NCBI GenBank assembly: GCA_018340375.1
Contig: JAFFJZ010000052.1
Span: 682,001-746,000 of the forward strand
Reading direction: 5' to 3'
Length of the DNA stretch: 64,000 nt
Origin: Gonatopus flavifemur
Taxonomy: Eukaryota; Arthropoda; Insecta; Hymenoptera; Dryinidae
In this document: piece after piece, positions 32,582-43,760 of the stretch
Layout: each line of letters begins with the position of its first letter
How positions within the stretch are numbered: position 1 is the first letter of the stretch
Made by a program: the position numbers and the translations under genes
Notes under the pieces: generated by a model
What the model was told of the DNA's origin: nothing
The model's database searches: none
Seen by the model: only the letters and a program-made list of their open reading frames with translations

Positions 32582-32800
32582 TGAATGAATTTGTTTCCAA
32601 TGTTTTTTTATTTCTAGATAAAAATTCACTATTTGTGCGAAGCTAGCTCAGCTTTGACGAAAATCCGCGGGACCTTGGACGAAAGTTGACCAACTCTTAA
32701 AATGTCAACTTCGACGCACTAATCACTGAATCTAAACTCTGAGAAGGTGCAAAATCGCCAACATTGGTTATGCTGTGAAATCGATGCTGGTTCAAGCCTG

Positions 32801-33008
32801 CACGGAAAAAAATACTCCGGTTAATATATGGACAGCAAGAATTACTGCTATTTTAACCGGAATTGTAGTTGAATGAATCAAGTCGCCGGCAAATTTAACA
32901 AGGGCTCCGGTAAATTTAACAAGAATTCCAGTAAAAGTCACAGATATTCCTTGCTGTCCATATAGTAACCGGAATTCTGGTAAAATTAACAGTTCATTTT
33001 TTTCCGTG
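32801..33008. mobile_element. Short MITE, CACGGAAAAAAAT ends
   Basis: Inverted ends CACGGAAAAAAATA and CACGGAAAAAAATG with TG on both sides (32799-32800 and 33009-33010). The interior repeats GGTAAAATTAAC- and CCGGAATT-type words and the pair TATGGACAGCAAG / CTTGCTGTCCATA. Confidence 0.85.
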
Positions 33009-33129
33009 TGTCCTAACACAAACTTGCGCCAATGCTCTTGTAACACCATTTACTCTCGTCTTATCGATACAAGTACCAGGTCATTGAATATGTCCGTAGG
33101 ATAAGTAGGAAAAAAACAAAAGTCCGACA

Positions 33130-34441
33130 AAACTCGATTTTATTATTCAACATAGGTGCCTTCGAGGGCAATACTACGACTATAGGGATTTTTCAACTTT
33201 GTGATACCACTTTTATGGTACGATTTCTCTTTCTCTTCAGAATAGGCCTCAGTTTCAGCGATTACTTCATCATTGGACTTGAATTGCACGGAGAAAACTG
33301 GTATAGTGAAATATGGACGGACCAAACATTTGGTTATTATAATCAATTGCGTAGTTATTCTAATTAAACGTATCGTTGATTCAACTAAGCGTATTGTAAT
33401 TCCGATTGAGTCGTTTAGTTATTTTGATTGCGCAGTTTGGTCTGTCCATATTTCACTATTCGCTCAGTAATTATCACTATTCCTTTTTCTCCGTGTGCTT
33501 GCCAGCAAGCATTCTCTCGAGATCTGAGAACAGAAAAAAGTCGCTGGAGGCTGCAACTGGAGAACACGGTGAGTGGGTGAGCAATTCGAAGCCCAATTCA
33601 TTCGATTTTGCCATCGTTTTCATCGATTTGTGACACGGTGCACTGTCTTGATAAAACAACACTTTTTTCTTTCGCAAATGTGGCCGTTTCTTCTCGATTT
33701 CAGCCTTCCAATCGATCCAAAAGTGCACAGCAATAGTCGCTGTTGATGGTGGTTTCTTCTTAGAGATAGTCGATGAATATTATTCGCTTCGCATCCCAAA
33801 ATACAGACGCCATCACTTCACCGGCCGACTGTTGCGTCTTTGCTCACTTTGGATTCGATTCGTTGACTGCTGTCCACTCAGCTGACTGTTTTTTTTAACT
33901 CTGGCGTGTAATGGTGAAGCATAATCCATGTTTCATCAATTCTCACATATCGACGATAGAATTCGATTTTATTGCGGTTTAACAGCGCCAAACACTCCTC
34001 TGAAGCATCAATTCGTTTTTGTTTTTGGTCGACTGTGAGCTCACGCGGCACCCACTTTGCACAGAGCTTTCGCATACTCAAATGTTCGTGTAAAATGGTG
34101 AAAACACTACCATATGATATCTTCACTATGTTAGCTAGCTCCTGCAACTCCAATTTGCGATCGTTCATAACCAATTTGTGGATTTTTTTTATGCCTTCTC
34201 GAACAACAGCCTCATTCGGACGTCCACTTCACTCTGCATCATTTGTGCTGGTACTACCACGTTTGAATTCAGCAATCCACTTCTCTACCATTTGTTTCGA
34301 TGGAGCAGAGGCCGGATAATGTTTATCAAGGCATTGTTTGGTCTCCCCTGTATTTTTTTCCATCGAAAGGCAACACGTGTTCGTAAGAACATCATGCATG
34401 GTAGAATTGTTTTTTGTTTTTTCATTATTTGTTATAATCAT
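33130..34441 (-). pseudogene. Mariner transposase, interrupted by a MITE
   Basis: Minus-strand pieces give a nearly complete mariner transposase. The N-terminal helix-turn-helix region (34365-34229) carries SAPSKQMVEKWIAEF. The middle (34174-33880) carries the first catalytic Asp in VRIDETWI. The next piece carries the second Asp in FYQDSAPCHKS and the third in SSDFFLFSDL, just before the MITE at 33287-33495. The C-terminus (33284-33146) has FKSNDEVIAETEAY and ends near SIALEGTYVE. Several frameshifts separate the pieces. This is a different mariner lineage from the other three copies in the window. Confidence 0.9.
33287..33495. mobile_element. Short MITE inside mariner, CACGGAGAAAA ends
   Basis: Inverted ends CACGGAGAAAA with TG at both flanks (33285-33286, 33496-33497). 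Removing the element and one TG restores the mariner reading frame across the site, direct proof of a 2-bp target duplication. Arms contain ATAGTGAAATATGGAC and its inverse. Confidence 0.92.
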
Positions 34442-34750
34442 TGTTCTTAGATAACTTTCACTCGTGTACCGGGATTCACGCCTTCATCAATGCTGTTCGA
34501 TCACGGAATTATCTATCTCTACCACACAAAACCTCATACAAATCATCTTTAGTTGATTTGTATTTTTCTCCACATCTTTCTTGAAGAAAAAAACAATGCC
34601 CTTTTGGTGAAGGAAAAACAGGCAGATACGCTTTGCAATTCTAACAAATGAAAAATTTTGTAAGCTCCTAAACTCCACTGGATATTATGTAATACCGCGT
34701 GAAAGTTAACTTTAGAGAAAATTAGTCAAGTTTAGTGACAGTTAATTATA

Positions 34751-35155
34751 CCCGGAAAAAAATAATTCATACATGGTTGTATATGAGCGCATATGAATCG
34801 TATATGAATCATATATGAACATATATGAAATACATATGAACATATATGAACATATATGAAATACATATGAACATATATGAACATATATGAGATCATAGAT
34901 GAGCATATATTTGGTTTTTGGCCATATATGATCATGTATGAATGAGACTGTATATGGCCATATGTGATCATATTCAATCATACATTATCATATACATCCA
35001 TATATGGACAAAAAAATGTCACAATTTTTTATGGAACGTGATCAATAATCAAAGGAGAGAGAAGTGAGATCAATGATGATAGATTCCCCACTTTCATATA
35101 TGAATGCATATATGAATTCATATATGGGTCCATACATGAAATTTTTTTTCCCGGG
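34751..35155. mobile_element. CCCGGG palindromic MITE of ATATG words, copy 2
   Basis: Ends CCCGGAAAAAAATAATTCAT and inverse CCCGGGAAAAAAAATTTCAT. TA lies on both sides (34749-34750, 35156-35157). The left two thirds is an array of ATATGAACATATATGAAATAC-type words with a local tandem repeat at about 34815-34890. No coding capacity. Confidence 0.85.
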
Positions 35156-35260
35156 TAGCTAGCTCCACATTCTTCTACCTGGACTTTACTTTCGTCCAAA
35201 TATTCTTCTGCACAGTTTCGATTCTTCTTCTACTTCTATTTATTCTTCATCTTGGGACTA

Positions 35261-35495
35261 CACGAAGGAAAAACGTCTGCTAAGAAGCACCATACTTTAT
35301 AGTGTTTGGCATCAGTCTTGTCCAGATCAAATTATTTACGTCAAAATACCTCCAAAAGTACTCGACTAGCTTGGACTTTCCTAAAGAAGTATACTACTTT
35401 TGTAGATATTTTCATGTAAATAATTTGATCCGGACAAGATTGATGTTCGAACACTATAAAGTATGGTACTTTTCAGCAGATCTTTTTTCTCCGTG
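35261..35495. mobile_element. Short MITE, CACGGAGAAAAAAG-type ends
   Basis: Left end CACGAAGGAAAAACG and inverted right end CACGGAGAAAAAAGATC, with TA on both sides (35259-35260, 35496-35497). Arms pair through ACCATACTTTATAGTGTT and GTCTTGTCCAGATCAAATTA and their inverses. Sister of 27882-28061. Confidence 0.85.
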
Positions 35496-38395
35496 TAGCC
35501 TCACCCGTCTCTTCTATGTAATAAGTAATCCTCGTCTCGTTGTTTTGTCTTCTTGTCGCTCGCTTTCTATATTCTTCGACGACAGTGTAAACATTTTTTC
35601 TTTTCTTTCCTTTCTCCCAAGTTGAACAAACACCACTGGTTTGAGGTTTTTATGATGTTGCATGTGAACGTTCAAGGGAATTATCGTGACTTTTTTCTTC
35701 GAGAATGGAAGAAAATTATGTTGTCGAAAAGAGTGAATGATCTCTTCCTATTAATGTTATCGAGTTCTCAATGGAACTGTTCGCACGAAATTGTGTGTTA
35801 TGATGGACTCGAGGAATCGTGATTATTAGTCATTTCCTGTTTCTTAAGGGCCCTGTTACAAATAATCTATGAAATTTCATTGACGGATGGGAGAATTAAT
35901 AGGTGTCAATGAATTTCAATGATCAATCAGAAATTTCACCATTCGTAATAGGATTTAATAGAATATTTCCACCTGGGGGGATATTGGCGTCGATATCACA
36001 CTTCTCTTTCTATCTTACGATTCTGTATCTTCGCTAGTTATCTACGCTAGTTATCTTCTGTTATCGACGCTAGTATGCCCTTAAGTGGGGTATTTAAGGT
36101 GGGTTTACAGAATATGCCCTGCTAATAGCTGAAACCAGGTGAAATCGTTATAATCAGTCTTAATGTTTTTCTTCGTTCAAGTATGTAATACATGGATAAA
36201 AAAATACCACGTCAACTTCGAAGCAGATGGTGTTGAATCAGTTGACTTCTTGAAACAAACCTCTCTTCGCGTTGTTCTTTTTTTGTTGCCAGCTCATACG
36301 ATTATATTGAAATTTTGAAATCTCTTGAAAAAAGTTTTCATAATTCTCTGATTAAAACACAGGATTTCCGTATGCGCTTTGTCAGTTATTTTCAAAAGTC
36401 CCTCTGGATAAGAAACCATATATTATTCTTAGTATATTTGCGAGGACTTAAATGCATACAAAATATAAAAAAATAGTTACAAAGTAAATAGCTTTCTTAA
36501 TCCTTCCGTCAAAAATTTTACAGTAGCCAATCAAATTCAAATCTTGAGAATGTGAAGACATACGGCCTTTTCAATGGACAGCAGTTCGAATACAATTACA
36601 TGAAAATTACGATCCATTACATCCCTTGTGCGAAGGCTCATCAAATAATTTGAAGAATACAATCTATCGAAGAAATGTCTCCATCCTTGAAGATCACTTG
36701 CAAAGGATTAAAGGAAAATTAAAATTTCTGGAATCTCTTTGCATGGAAGGAAGAAATAGCTAAGACACATTGAAATTAGCAGATGAAAAATACATTCATC
36801 AAAGAAGAGGATCTCCCTCCATCCAACCGCGATCCAAAAGAAGATATGCACAATTTTGGGCACCTCTCTTTCAACTTGTTCGTAATAATCTCGTCGGAAC
36901 ATTATTCACACTGCAGTTCAGTTTATTCCACGCATCGTATCAATCGATTATCAATATCAGTGATGGTTCACTTTGGTTTTATTCTCTCCAAATTTTACTG
37001 GCCGTATGCTTGGTGCACGCAACGTGTAATCAAAGCCCCCTGCTCAAGGATGAAGTAATGACAGGGTTGAGTTTTGTGCGGATTAATGACCTTAAGGGAC
37101 GTTCGTCCTCGAGGCAAAAAACGAATACATGAAACAATAAGGTTGTTGCGTGAACTGAAAGAATTCTCTGTAAAAAAATGCTTGAGAAATTTTGACTGAT
37201 CTCATGATTGGACAAGAGCAGCTTGATTCCCTCTCCTTTTGGTCTGTGTTCTGTCGATTCATTATCGACTCATTTCTTTTTCAGATCACATCAACAATCA
37301 TCACTCGAATATTGTCTTTGCTTGTGATAATCGAAGTTCTCAAGCTGATGCTGCATGTGGTGTGGATGTATAATGATAGTTAATTTTAAGTTTAGATAAT
37401 CTAGCGAGCATTGCTTTTGAAAATCTCATTCCTAGTCCGAGACCTTCATCCAATTAGACACTCGATGATACTTGCTAACGAAGCAGTCACTGCTCTCAGC
37501 AATTAGCGGGATTACCGGTGCGTACAAGGATATCATACCTTTCTGCATAGATACAAGATGAGTTAGCTATGTCTTCGTACACATAAATAGGAAACCACTG
37601 TGGGGATTTCTCAAATCACTGTCAAACGTTGGAGTTTTTCTCTCTATGTAGTGTGTATAATTTGCTATGTGTATCTTTCTGGGGAGATAGATGGAGGCTT
37701 AGTGATGAGAAATTCTCCAAAAAGAACCTGGTGATGTGACATCGTGTTATATCATTAATGTTGTCTACAAGTTCATTCAAATATTCAGTTCTTTTTCCAC
37801 TAATCATCTATCATAATATTCATCAGAAAAAGTACGGTTTCAAGTTAGAGACAAGGAGTATGAAATACATACTTTCAAATAAAGTTTCTGCTAATCTTTT
37901 AACATCCTCGATAATTCAAGATGAATACCATTCTACTCCATCATGGTATCGAAGAAATCATTTTCCTTCTAATCGAGAAGAAAAATCAACAACGGGAATA
38001 TAAAAGTACACACTCGAGAAATTATAATCACCGAAGGAATTATTCTTTGAAATATTCAATAGAATATATGTAATAAAATCTCTCACGCATCCAATGGAAA
38101 GTGATAATTATTAGTTGATGTTGAACAGAAACATCACGGAGTACTTGATTACAATTAAAGATTATTGTGATCATAACAATACGACGAGGAAAGTTTTCCA
38201 TCAACTGAAGAAACATTTATATTCATTCGTCACATACTATCATAATGTATTGAATGAAATATTTACATTTTCATATCGATTTCAATAACAGTGCATTAAA
38301 CATGATTCATGGGGAATATGAATAATTTTTCTGAGAATGACGTGCATAGCATATAACACACGATCTGGACAACCAACGAAATAATTACAGAGATC
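35496..38395. other. Long non-coding stretch
   Basis: About 2.9 kb with no recognised domain or paired terminal repeats. A weak inverted pair, CCTGTTACAAAT near 35850 and ATTCGTAATAGG near 35945, may mark an old MITE. Short frames here look random. Confidence 0.4.
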
Positions 38396-39038
38396 CACAC
38401 TGTAAAAAACAACAGGAAATTCACTGTACAACTGGACTGGAAATTTCCAGTGTTAGTACTGAAATATGGATATTCCAGTACATGTACAAAGATTTTGTTG
38501 GTACGGTACTGAAAATTTACCAAGTATAACAGAGAATTCAGTCCTTGTACTGGAATTTTCAAGTTTGGGATTTTGTACTGAAATTTTTCCATGATTTCGC
38601 GAAAATTTTACTGGTTTGTACTACAATTTTACAGTTCTTGTGCACCAGAAAAAAGTATCCTCTCAAAAAGGACTTGGAAAAAATTTCGAATTTAGAAAAA
38701 AAAAACCTCATCGTTGTTATACTGGAATTATATAGGTTTTGAACTGCAATTTTCAGGTTGTGTGATGGAATTTTCAAGTTGCTATGCAATTGAATCATAC
38801 AGGTTTTGAACTGCAATTTTCAGGTCGTGTGATGGAATATGCCAGTTATGCTGGAATTCAATCACTGTTGCACTGAAATTTCCCACTTCTATTGGACTCC
38901 GTCATTTCTGGCAGGAAAAATTTCAAGATTTTATATTAAAAATTTCCTGATTGAGATTCTGAATAATAATTGTAATTGTAGCAAACAAAGTGGACATATG
39001 AGGTTTTTCCAAGACTTATTCCCTTGTGTATTCTAGAT

Positions 39039-39448
39039 CCCGGGAAAAAAAATTCCATATATGGACCCATATATGGATTCATATATGCATTCATATATGA
39101 GCATACATGGATTTTGGCCATATATGTTCATATATGTCATATATGAAAGTGGGGAATCTATCAGCATTGATCTCACTTCTCTCTCCTTTGGTTTTTCATC
39201 ACATTCCATGTAAAATTGGGACATTTTTTTGTCCATATATGGATGTATATGATAATGTATGATTGAATATGATCACATATGGCCATATACAGTCTCATTC
39301 ATACATTATCATATATGGCCAAAATCCATATATGATCATATATGACCTCATATATATGTTCATATGTATTTCATATATGTTCATATAAGATTCATATATG
39401 ATTCATATACGCTCATATACGACCATATATGAATTATTTTTTCCCGGG
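39039..39448. mobile_element. CCCGGG palindromic MITE of ATATG words, copy 3
   Basis: Ends CCCGGGAAAAAAAATTCCAT and inverse CCCGGGAAAAAATAATTCAT; AT lies on both sides (39037-39038, 39449-39450). The interior is composed of CATATATG/GGCCATATATG words. Confidence 0.88.
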
Positions 39449-39542
39449 ATATTGAGCATATGTAGTAACCCAAGCTGGCCTTTCAACATGTCACGTTATA
39501 GCTCATCGGCTAGGTCTTAGGTTTCAGTTGGTAGGCAGGTAG

Positions 39543-40981
39543 TAGGGTTCGAAGTCACGGAAAAAAAACATGGAAACAACGGAAAAAAATGGTTTTTTTC
39601 GGGAATTTTCCCGACGTATTTTTCAAGAAAAATATCGAAAAATAAAAATCTCCCCTTAATATCCAAAACATGAACAAATGTATTTTTTCCCTCCATTAGA
39701 ACATAACCTAATGCCATAGAAACAAAAATCTACATTACTCCATGTGTTTTGGTGCATTAAGTGTATTCTTATTAATGAAAATAAAAAAAGCAAATAAAAT
39801 GTACGTGATTTTTTAGTATTCATTTGATATTAGTGTAGGATAATGAAGTCTTGATCTGTAAAATTAAAATGAGTGAGCATCACATTTGGATCACAGTACT
39901 ACTAAATACATCTAGAAATGTATATAATGATTCATAATTTAAAACAAACAATAGAACTTCGATTTCTCACATACAATTCTTCCATATAACAAGAATATGA
40001 CTCATATTATCACAGACCAGTTAACTTTGGCAGAATCAAGATGAGGATTACTTCTTAAATTGCGAAGTGTTTGTAATCTAATTGATCTTAGTCGAAATCT
40101 GAGGAATCTGAATCATAATCTGAACACGAGTCATTGACATCTTCGATGGTATTGTCTTCATTACCATTTGTTTCTTTTGACTTGGGATTTTTTGCTTCAA
40201 TGGCATTACACGAATAGCGCAAATTCTGCTTTATGGCTTTAACTTCATGACTTCTGCATATAATTTCTAAAGAATATGTTCTATCTAAAAACATACGAAT
40301 TTTGCGGTTTGCGACAGCAGTATTCATAATACAATAAGTTTGTATTTTTTCACATTTTGACCCCATAAATGACGGAAACCTCTTTAGAACGTTCAGAGAA
40401 TAATATTGATCAGTAGATGCACGTACCTATTTGAACAAGTAGTATGTTCGCAAAATCGTTTATTCACATGAAGTAATCGTGAAAACGTGACATGATTTTT
40501 TTTACGTTAAATGATTTTTTTTAACGTAATATATAACGTTGAATGATTAGTCAATCACTTCTCGAAAAATCTACAAAATTTCAACGATATCGAGACAATA
40601 TTTTTTGAGAAAATGTATGCACCGACTTCAAAAACATAATTCCGAAACATATGCATTTAATGTTTTGAGTATGCATAAAAGACAGTGAAGGAGAAGGGGC
40701 ATTTTAAAAGGCTCTCCCTCCTAGACATTTATTCCGATTAGTTTGGAATTTTTAGGAAATATTCATGAAAAGTTCCACTATCGCATAAAGAAATGGAGTA
40801 GTTGTCGATTTTTTGGAATATTGAAACATACTCGACCCATTAAATTTCAGAAATCTGCTTCAATGAAACATGTATCAACATATTTGGTTCAAAATCATTT
40901 TTTCCGTTTTTTTCGGGAAAAAAACGTTTTTTTTCCGTCTTTTTTTCCAAAATATATTTTCCCTGAAAATTCAGAACCCTA
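39543..40981. mobile_element. hAT-type element with 8-bp target duplication
   Basis: Terminal inverted repeat TAGGGTTC and the 8-mer GCAGGTAG on both sides (39535-39542 and 40982-40989). Subterminal regions are both rich in CGGAAAAAAA-type words. The only notable frame is on the minus strand at 40088-40366, with an acidic Asp/Ser C-terminus, and no hAT domain is evident. Probably an internally deleted, non-autonomous copy. Confidence 0.9.
40088..40366 (-). CDS. Small unknown frame within the hAT-type element
   Basis: A 92-residue frame with a moderately basic N-terminal part and an acidic tail (DSCSDYDSDSSDFD). No DUF659, BED finger or hAT dimerisation motif is visible. It could be the remaining C-terminal exon of a transposase or a chance frame. 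Confidence 0.25.
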   Translation of the reverse strand: MGSKCEKIQTYCIMNTAVANRKIRMFLDRTYSLEIICRSHEVKAIKQNLRYSCNAIEAKNPKSKETNGNEDNTIEDVNDSCSDYDSDSSDFD

Positions 40982-41500
40982 GCAGGTAGAAAAGTGTAGG
41001 TTCAAATCCCGTTAGGTGGACATGTCTTTCTGTCCATCAAAATAAACGATCAAGTTCCTCAATCATCTTGAAACACAAGAACCGTGCAAATTCACTTTGT
41101 GTAAGCAATTTTTTTTCAATTTTCATAAAATATTTTCAGCATTAATTGTCCTGGAAAAGTCCAATTCGTGTACTTAAAGATTCCAGTACTGAGGCTCAGA
41201 AAATTTCCAGTTTTGATACTGAAATTCCATAACATTTGTACTGAATTTTTGCAGTACAAAGGTGCTAAAATTCTCCGGTACATGTACAGGTTGATTGCTT
41301 CCAGTACATGTACCGGAATTTGCCGGTGAAATTTTTTTACAGTGCACAATGTCGTCTCAAATGATCACCTGCTAAGGTACATGAGCTTCCTGACGTTGCG
41401 AAAATCTCGATAAACCGAGATCATTGAATTTCATACGATGTTTTTCCACTTTCAATGAGTATTGAAATTCGGCCGAATTAACATTTTTCAAGAATGTTCG

Positions 41501-42837
41501 CACTTAGAGAAGAGCAGTTTGGAGGTTCATTAAATAGTATTATATTTGATCGATAAATCTGAATGTTACTGAACTTACAGCGATGTTTCACGAAATTTCA
41601 AGAAACATTACTGAAATTCTGCTTTACATTACTCAGTGTTCTACAATCGTTATTATAGAATACAATATTCACGACCACCCATACAAAAATTTTTGGGCTT
41701 TGCCAATGCTGACAATGAAATACAGCTTGGCGCAATGTTGACAGACAATGCCATGCAATCTATAAATCTTCAATGTTGATTAACAATGAATACAATGTTG
41801 CACCGATGTCGGTGTTCGACGGATTTCGTGTGTCAGTCTATTATTGTGGCACAATTGCGCCAAGCTTGGCTCTTTCATGACTCATCCTTGACCCAACATT
41901 GACTAAACGATAGATTCCATTCAACGCCAGGATCATTCAAAATGTGGGTCAATATTGCCCCAAACTTCGGCCTAGTTTCGATAGAAATTAGCTTTCAATG
42001 TAGCGCCGATCATTGGTAATAGCAGGCTCAACATTGGCGACCTATATAATATTTTTGCTACGTTACTCATCAAGTGTTTCTCGCGAGTGGTGAAACGCGT
42101 ATACGAAGAATATATGAGGCTGAAGTAAGTCTATGGAAGAACAGTCGATCACTCTTAACTCGATGACTCTTATGAGTCACACTAGAGGGCTCCTACCACT
42201 GAACTAACATACATTGTGTCTACTTCTCATGGCAAAATGCACCGACAAAAGACGCCGAGTTGTTCACAAACAAATGAAGGGAAAACAATAAGACTTCAAA
42301 CAACATATGTCAGAAATTGCGAAATGGGCATACTTTTTGTATATTTCTGGGTGAAATATTTTTTACGTAGATCATTGACGCAGCATTGACAAACTAAATT
42401 TCCAATTGTTTGCCAATGATAGTATGTATATTCCATTGCCATTGTTTCATCGATGATGGGACTTCATTAGAAAAACACGTAGGTGAATCATAAAACGATG
42501 TTAGCATTCCAGGTTTGCGTCATGCTTGGTTGCCAAGCCTCGGCCATACTTCATCTACGTTGCACCATGCTAGCGCCAATTTTACATTTCTATATGGGCA
42601 AATTCGCTGTGTGTCACTCAATTCTTAAACGTTTAGTAATTGAGTGCTACACAGCAAATTTGGTTATGAATATTGTATTCTATAATAATGATTGACGAAC
42701 AGTGAGTAATGTAAAGCAAACTTTCAGTGATCCTTCTTGAAATTTCATGAAACATCGCTGAAAGTTCAGTATTACTCAGATTTATCGAACAAGTATATCA
42801 CTATTTACCAAACTTCAAAATCGCTCTTCTCTCAGTG
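41501..42837 (-). mobile_element. CACT-end element with about 190-bp TIRs and tRNA-like segment
   Basis: Long, diverged inverted repeats begin CACTTAGAGAAGAG on the left and CACTGAGAGAAGAG on the right and extend about 190 bp, to ATTATAGAATACAATATTCA. CG lies on both sides (41499-41500, 42838-42839). The centre repeats CAATGTTG and GCCAATG-type words. A tRNA-like segment lies on the minus strand at 42146-42210, about 630 bp from the right end. No transposase. Confidence 0.85.
42146..42210 (-). ncRNA. Degenerate tRNA-like segment
   Basis: On the minus strand an A box TTAGTTCAGTGGTAGGAG is followed by GTGACTCATAAGAGTCAT, which resembles an anticodon arm with a CTCATAA loop, and by a poor B-box-like CGAGTTAAGAGT. 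Only the A box is convincing. Confidence 0.5.
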
Positions 42838-42923
42838 CGGAGTTATTTGAGGGGAGTTCCGTCGAGTTTTTCTGACCCAATCCGAATGATACACTGAGCG
42901 AAAGGTTTAGTTACAGTTAAGGT

Positions 42924-43086
42924 CAGTGATGCCAGGAAACACGGTGCGAACCGAAAAATCAGCCCCTCCATTGTTCACACAATGACACGTTCGTTTATGT
43001 GTGACTCACATGTATACGAAAGTTCCATCGTGTGCACGGTAGAGGGGCTGATTTTCCGATCCACACCGTCTTTCCTGGCATCACTG
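42924..43086. mobile_element. hAT-type MITE, CAGTGATGCCAGG ends
   Basis: Inverted ends CAGTGATGCCAGGAAA, mirrored GGGGCTGATTTT words inside, and flanks GTTAAGGT / ATTAAGGC, matching in six central positions of an 8-bp duplication. 163 bp, non-coding. Confidence 0.8.
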
Positions 43087-43094
43087 ATTAAGGC

Positions 43095-43291
43095 GATACT
43101 AGCGGCGTGGCAGCAGCCAAATCGTTCATAACAAACTACGAGCCAACGCTTCATATTGATTGAAATATTGCTTTGTACAGCACTTCTACTTGAATCAGAG
43201 AAGTGCTATACAGAGCGATATTTTGATTGAAATGAAGCGTTTGGTCGTGGTTTGACATAAACGATTTGACTGCCATCACGTTGCTAGTATC
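43095..43291. mobile_element. Hairpin MITE with about 94-bp arms
   Basis: Arms 43095-43188 and 43197-43291 are diverged reverse complements beginning GATACTAGC, with an 8-nt loop. It abuts the hAT-type MITE on its left, so its left flank is obscured and no target duplication could be assigned. Confidence 0.75.
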
Positions 43292-43760
43292 CACTCAATG
43301 AGCGTATATTTGCTTATGGGAAAATAAATATTTGTTTGAATCGAATATCCGAGTAAAAAGCGAACCAGCCTATCTGAGTTATGTACCAGTGACTATCTTG
43401 TTCCAGCTAGCTCAATTATCCTTTATAATCGCTGATTCCTCTCTAGCAAATATTCCTGTACAGTTTTTGTTATGCATCCACTCTTTAACTACTGGAACGC
43501 ACATTGCAGTTATAGATGTCGCTTTATCACGAGAAATTGCCTAGTGATCATCTCGTCATGAACTATTTGATATTAGACGTCTATGAGGAAGTGAGGTTGT
43601 GTGTTTTCATGGTACATCATCAACCATTGGCTCATAACCGTCCATATTATTTTAGTTATAGATGACGTCGTCAAATGATGAGAATATATCGAATTGCTCA
43701 CCCATCACTAGCCAGTCGATTACGGTTAGAAATTTGAGGTTATGCTTCTTCTTCCAATTA

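Larger units (their letters stand above)
39488..41015 (+). ncRNA. tRNA-like segment, split by a hAT-type insertion
   Basis: A box: TAGCTCATCGGCTAGG at about 39499. B box: GGTTCAAATCC at about 41000. The two halves are separated by the element at 39543-40981. Around them the sequence is homologous to the minus-strand segment at 59310-59400 (shared words GGTCTTA, GGTAGGCAGGTAG, GTAGGTTC, GATCAAGTTCCTCA). Confidence 0.7.
38398..41344 (+). mobile_element. CACTG-end element with internal tRNA-like segment, carrying two insertions
   Basis: Inverted ends CACTGTAAAAAA; CA on both sides (38396-38397, 41345-41346). The arms are made of CTGGAAATTTCCAGTAC-type words in both orientations. It was later hit by a CCCGGG element (39039-39448) and by a hAT-type element (39543-40981); without them it is about 1.1 kb. 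A tRNA-like segment at 39488-39542 plus 40990-41015 lies about 680 bp from the left end after removal of the insertion. No transposase. Confidence 0.85.
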
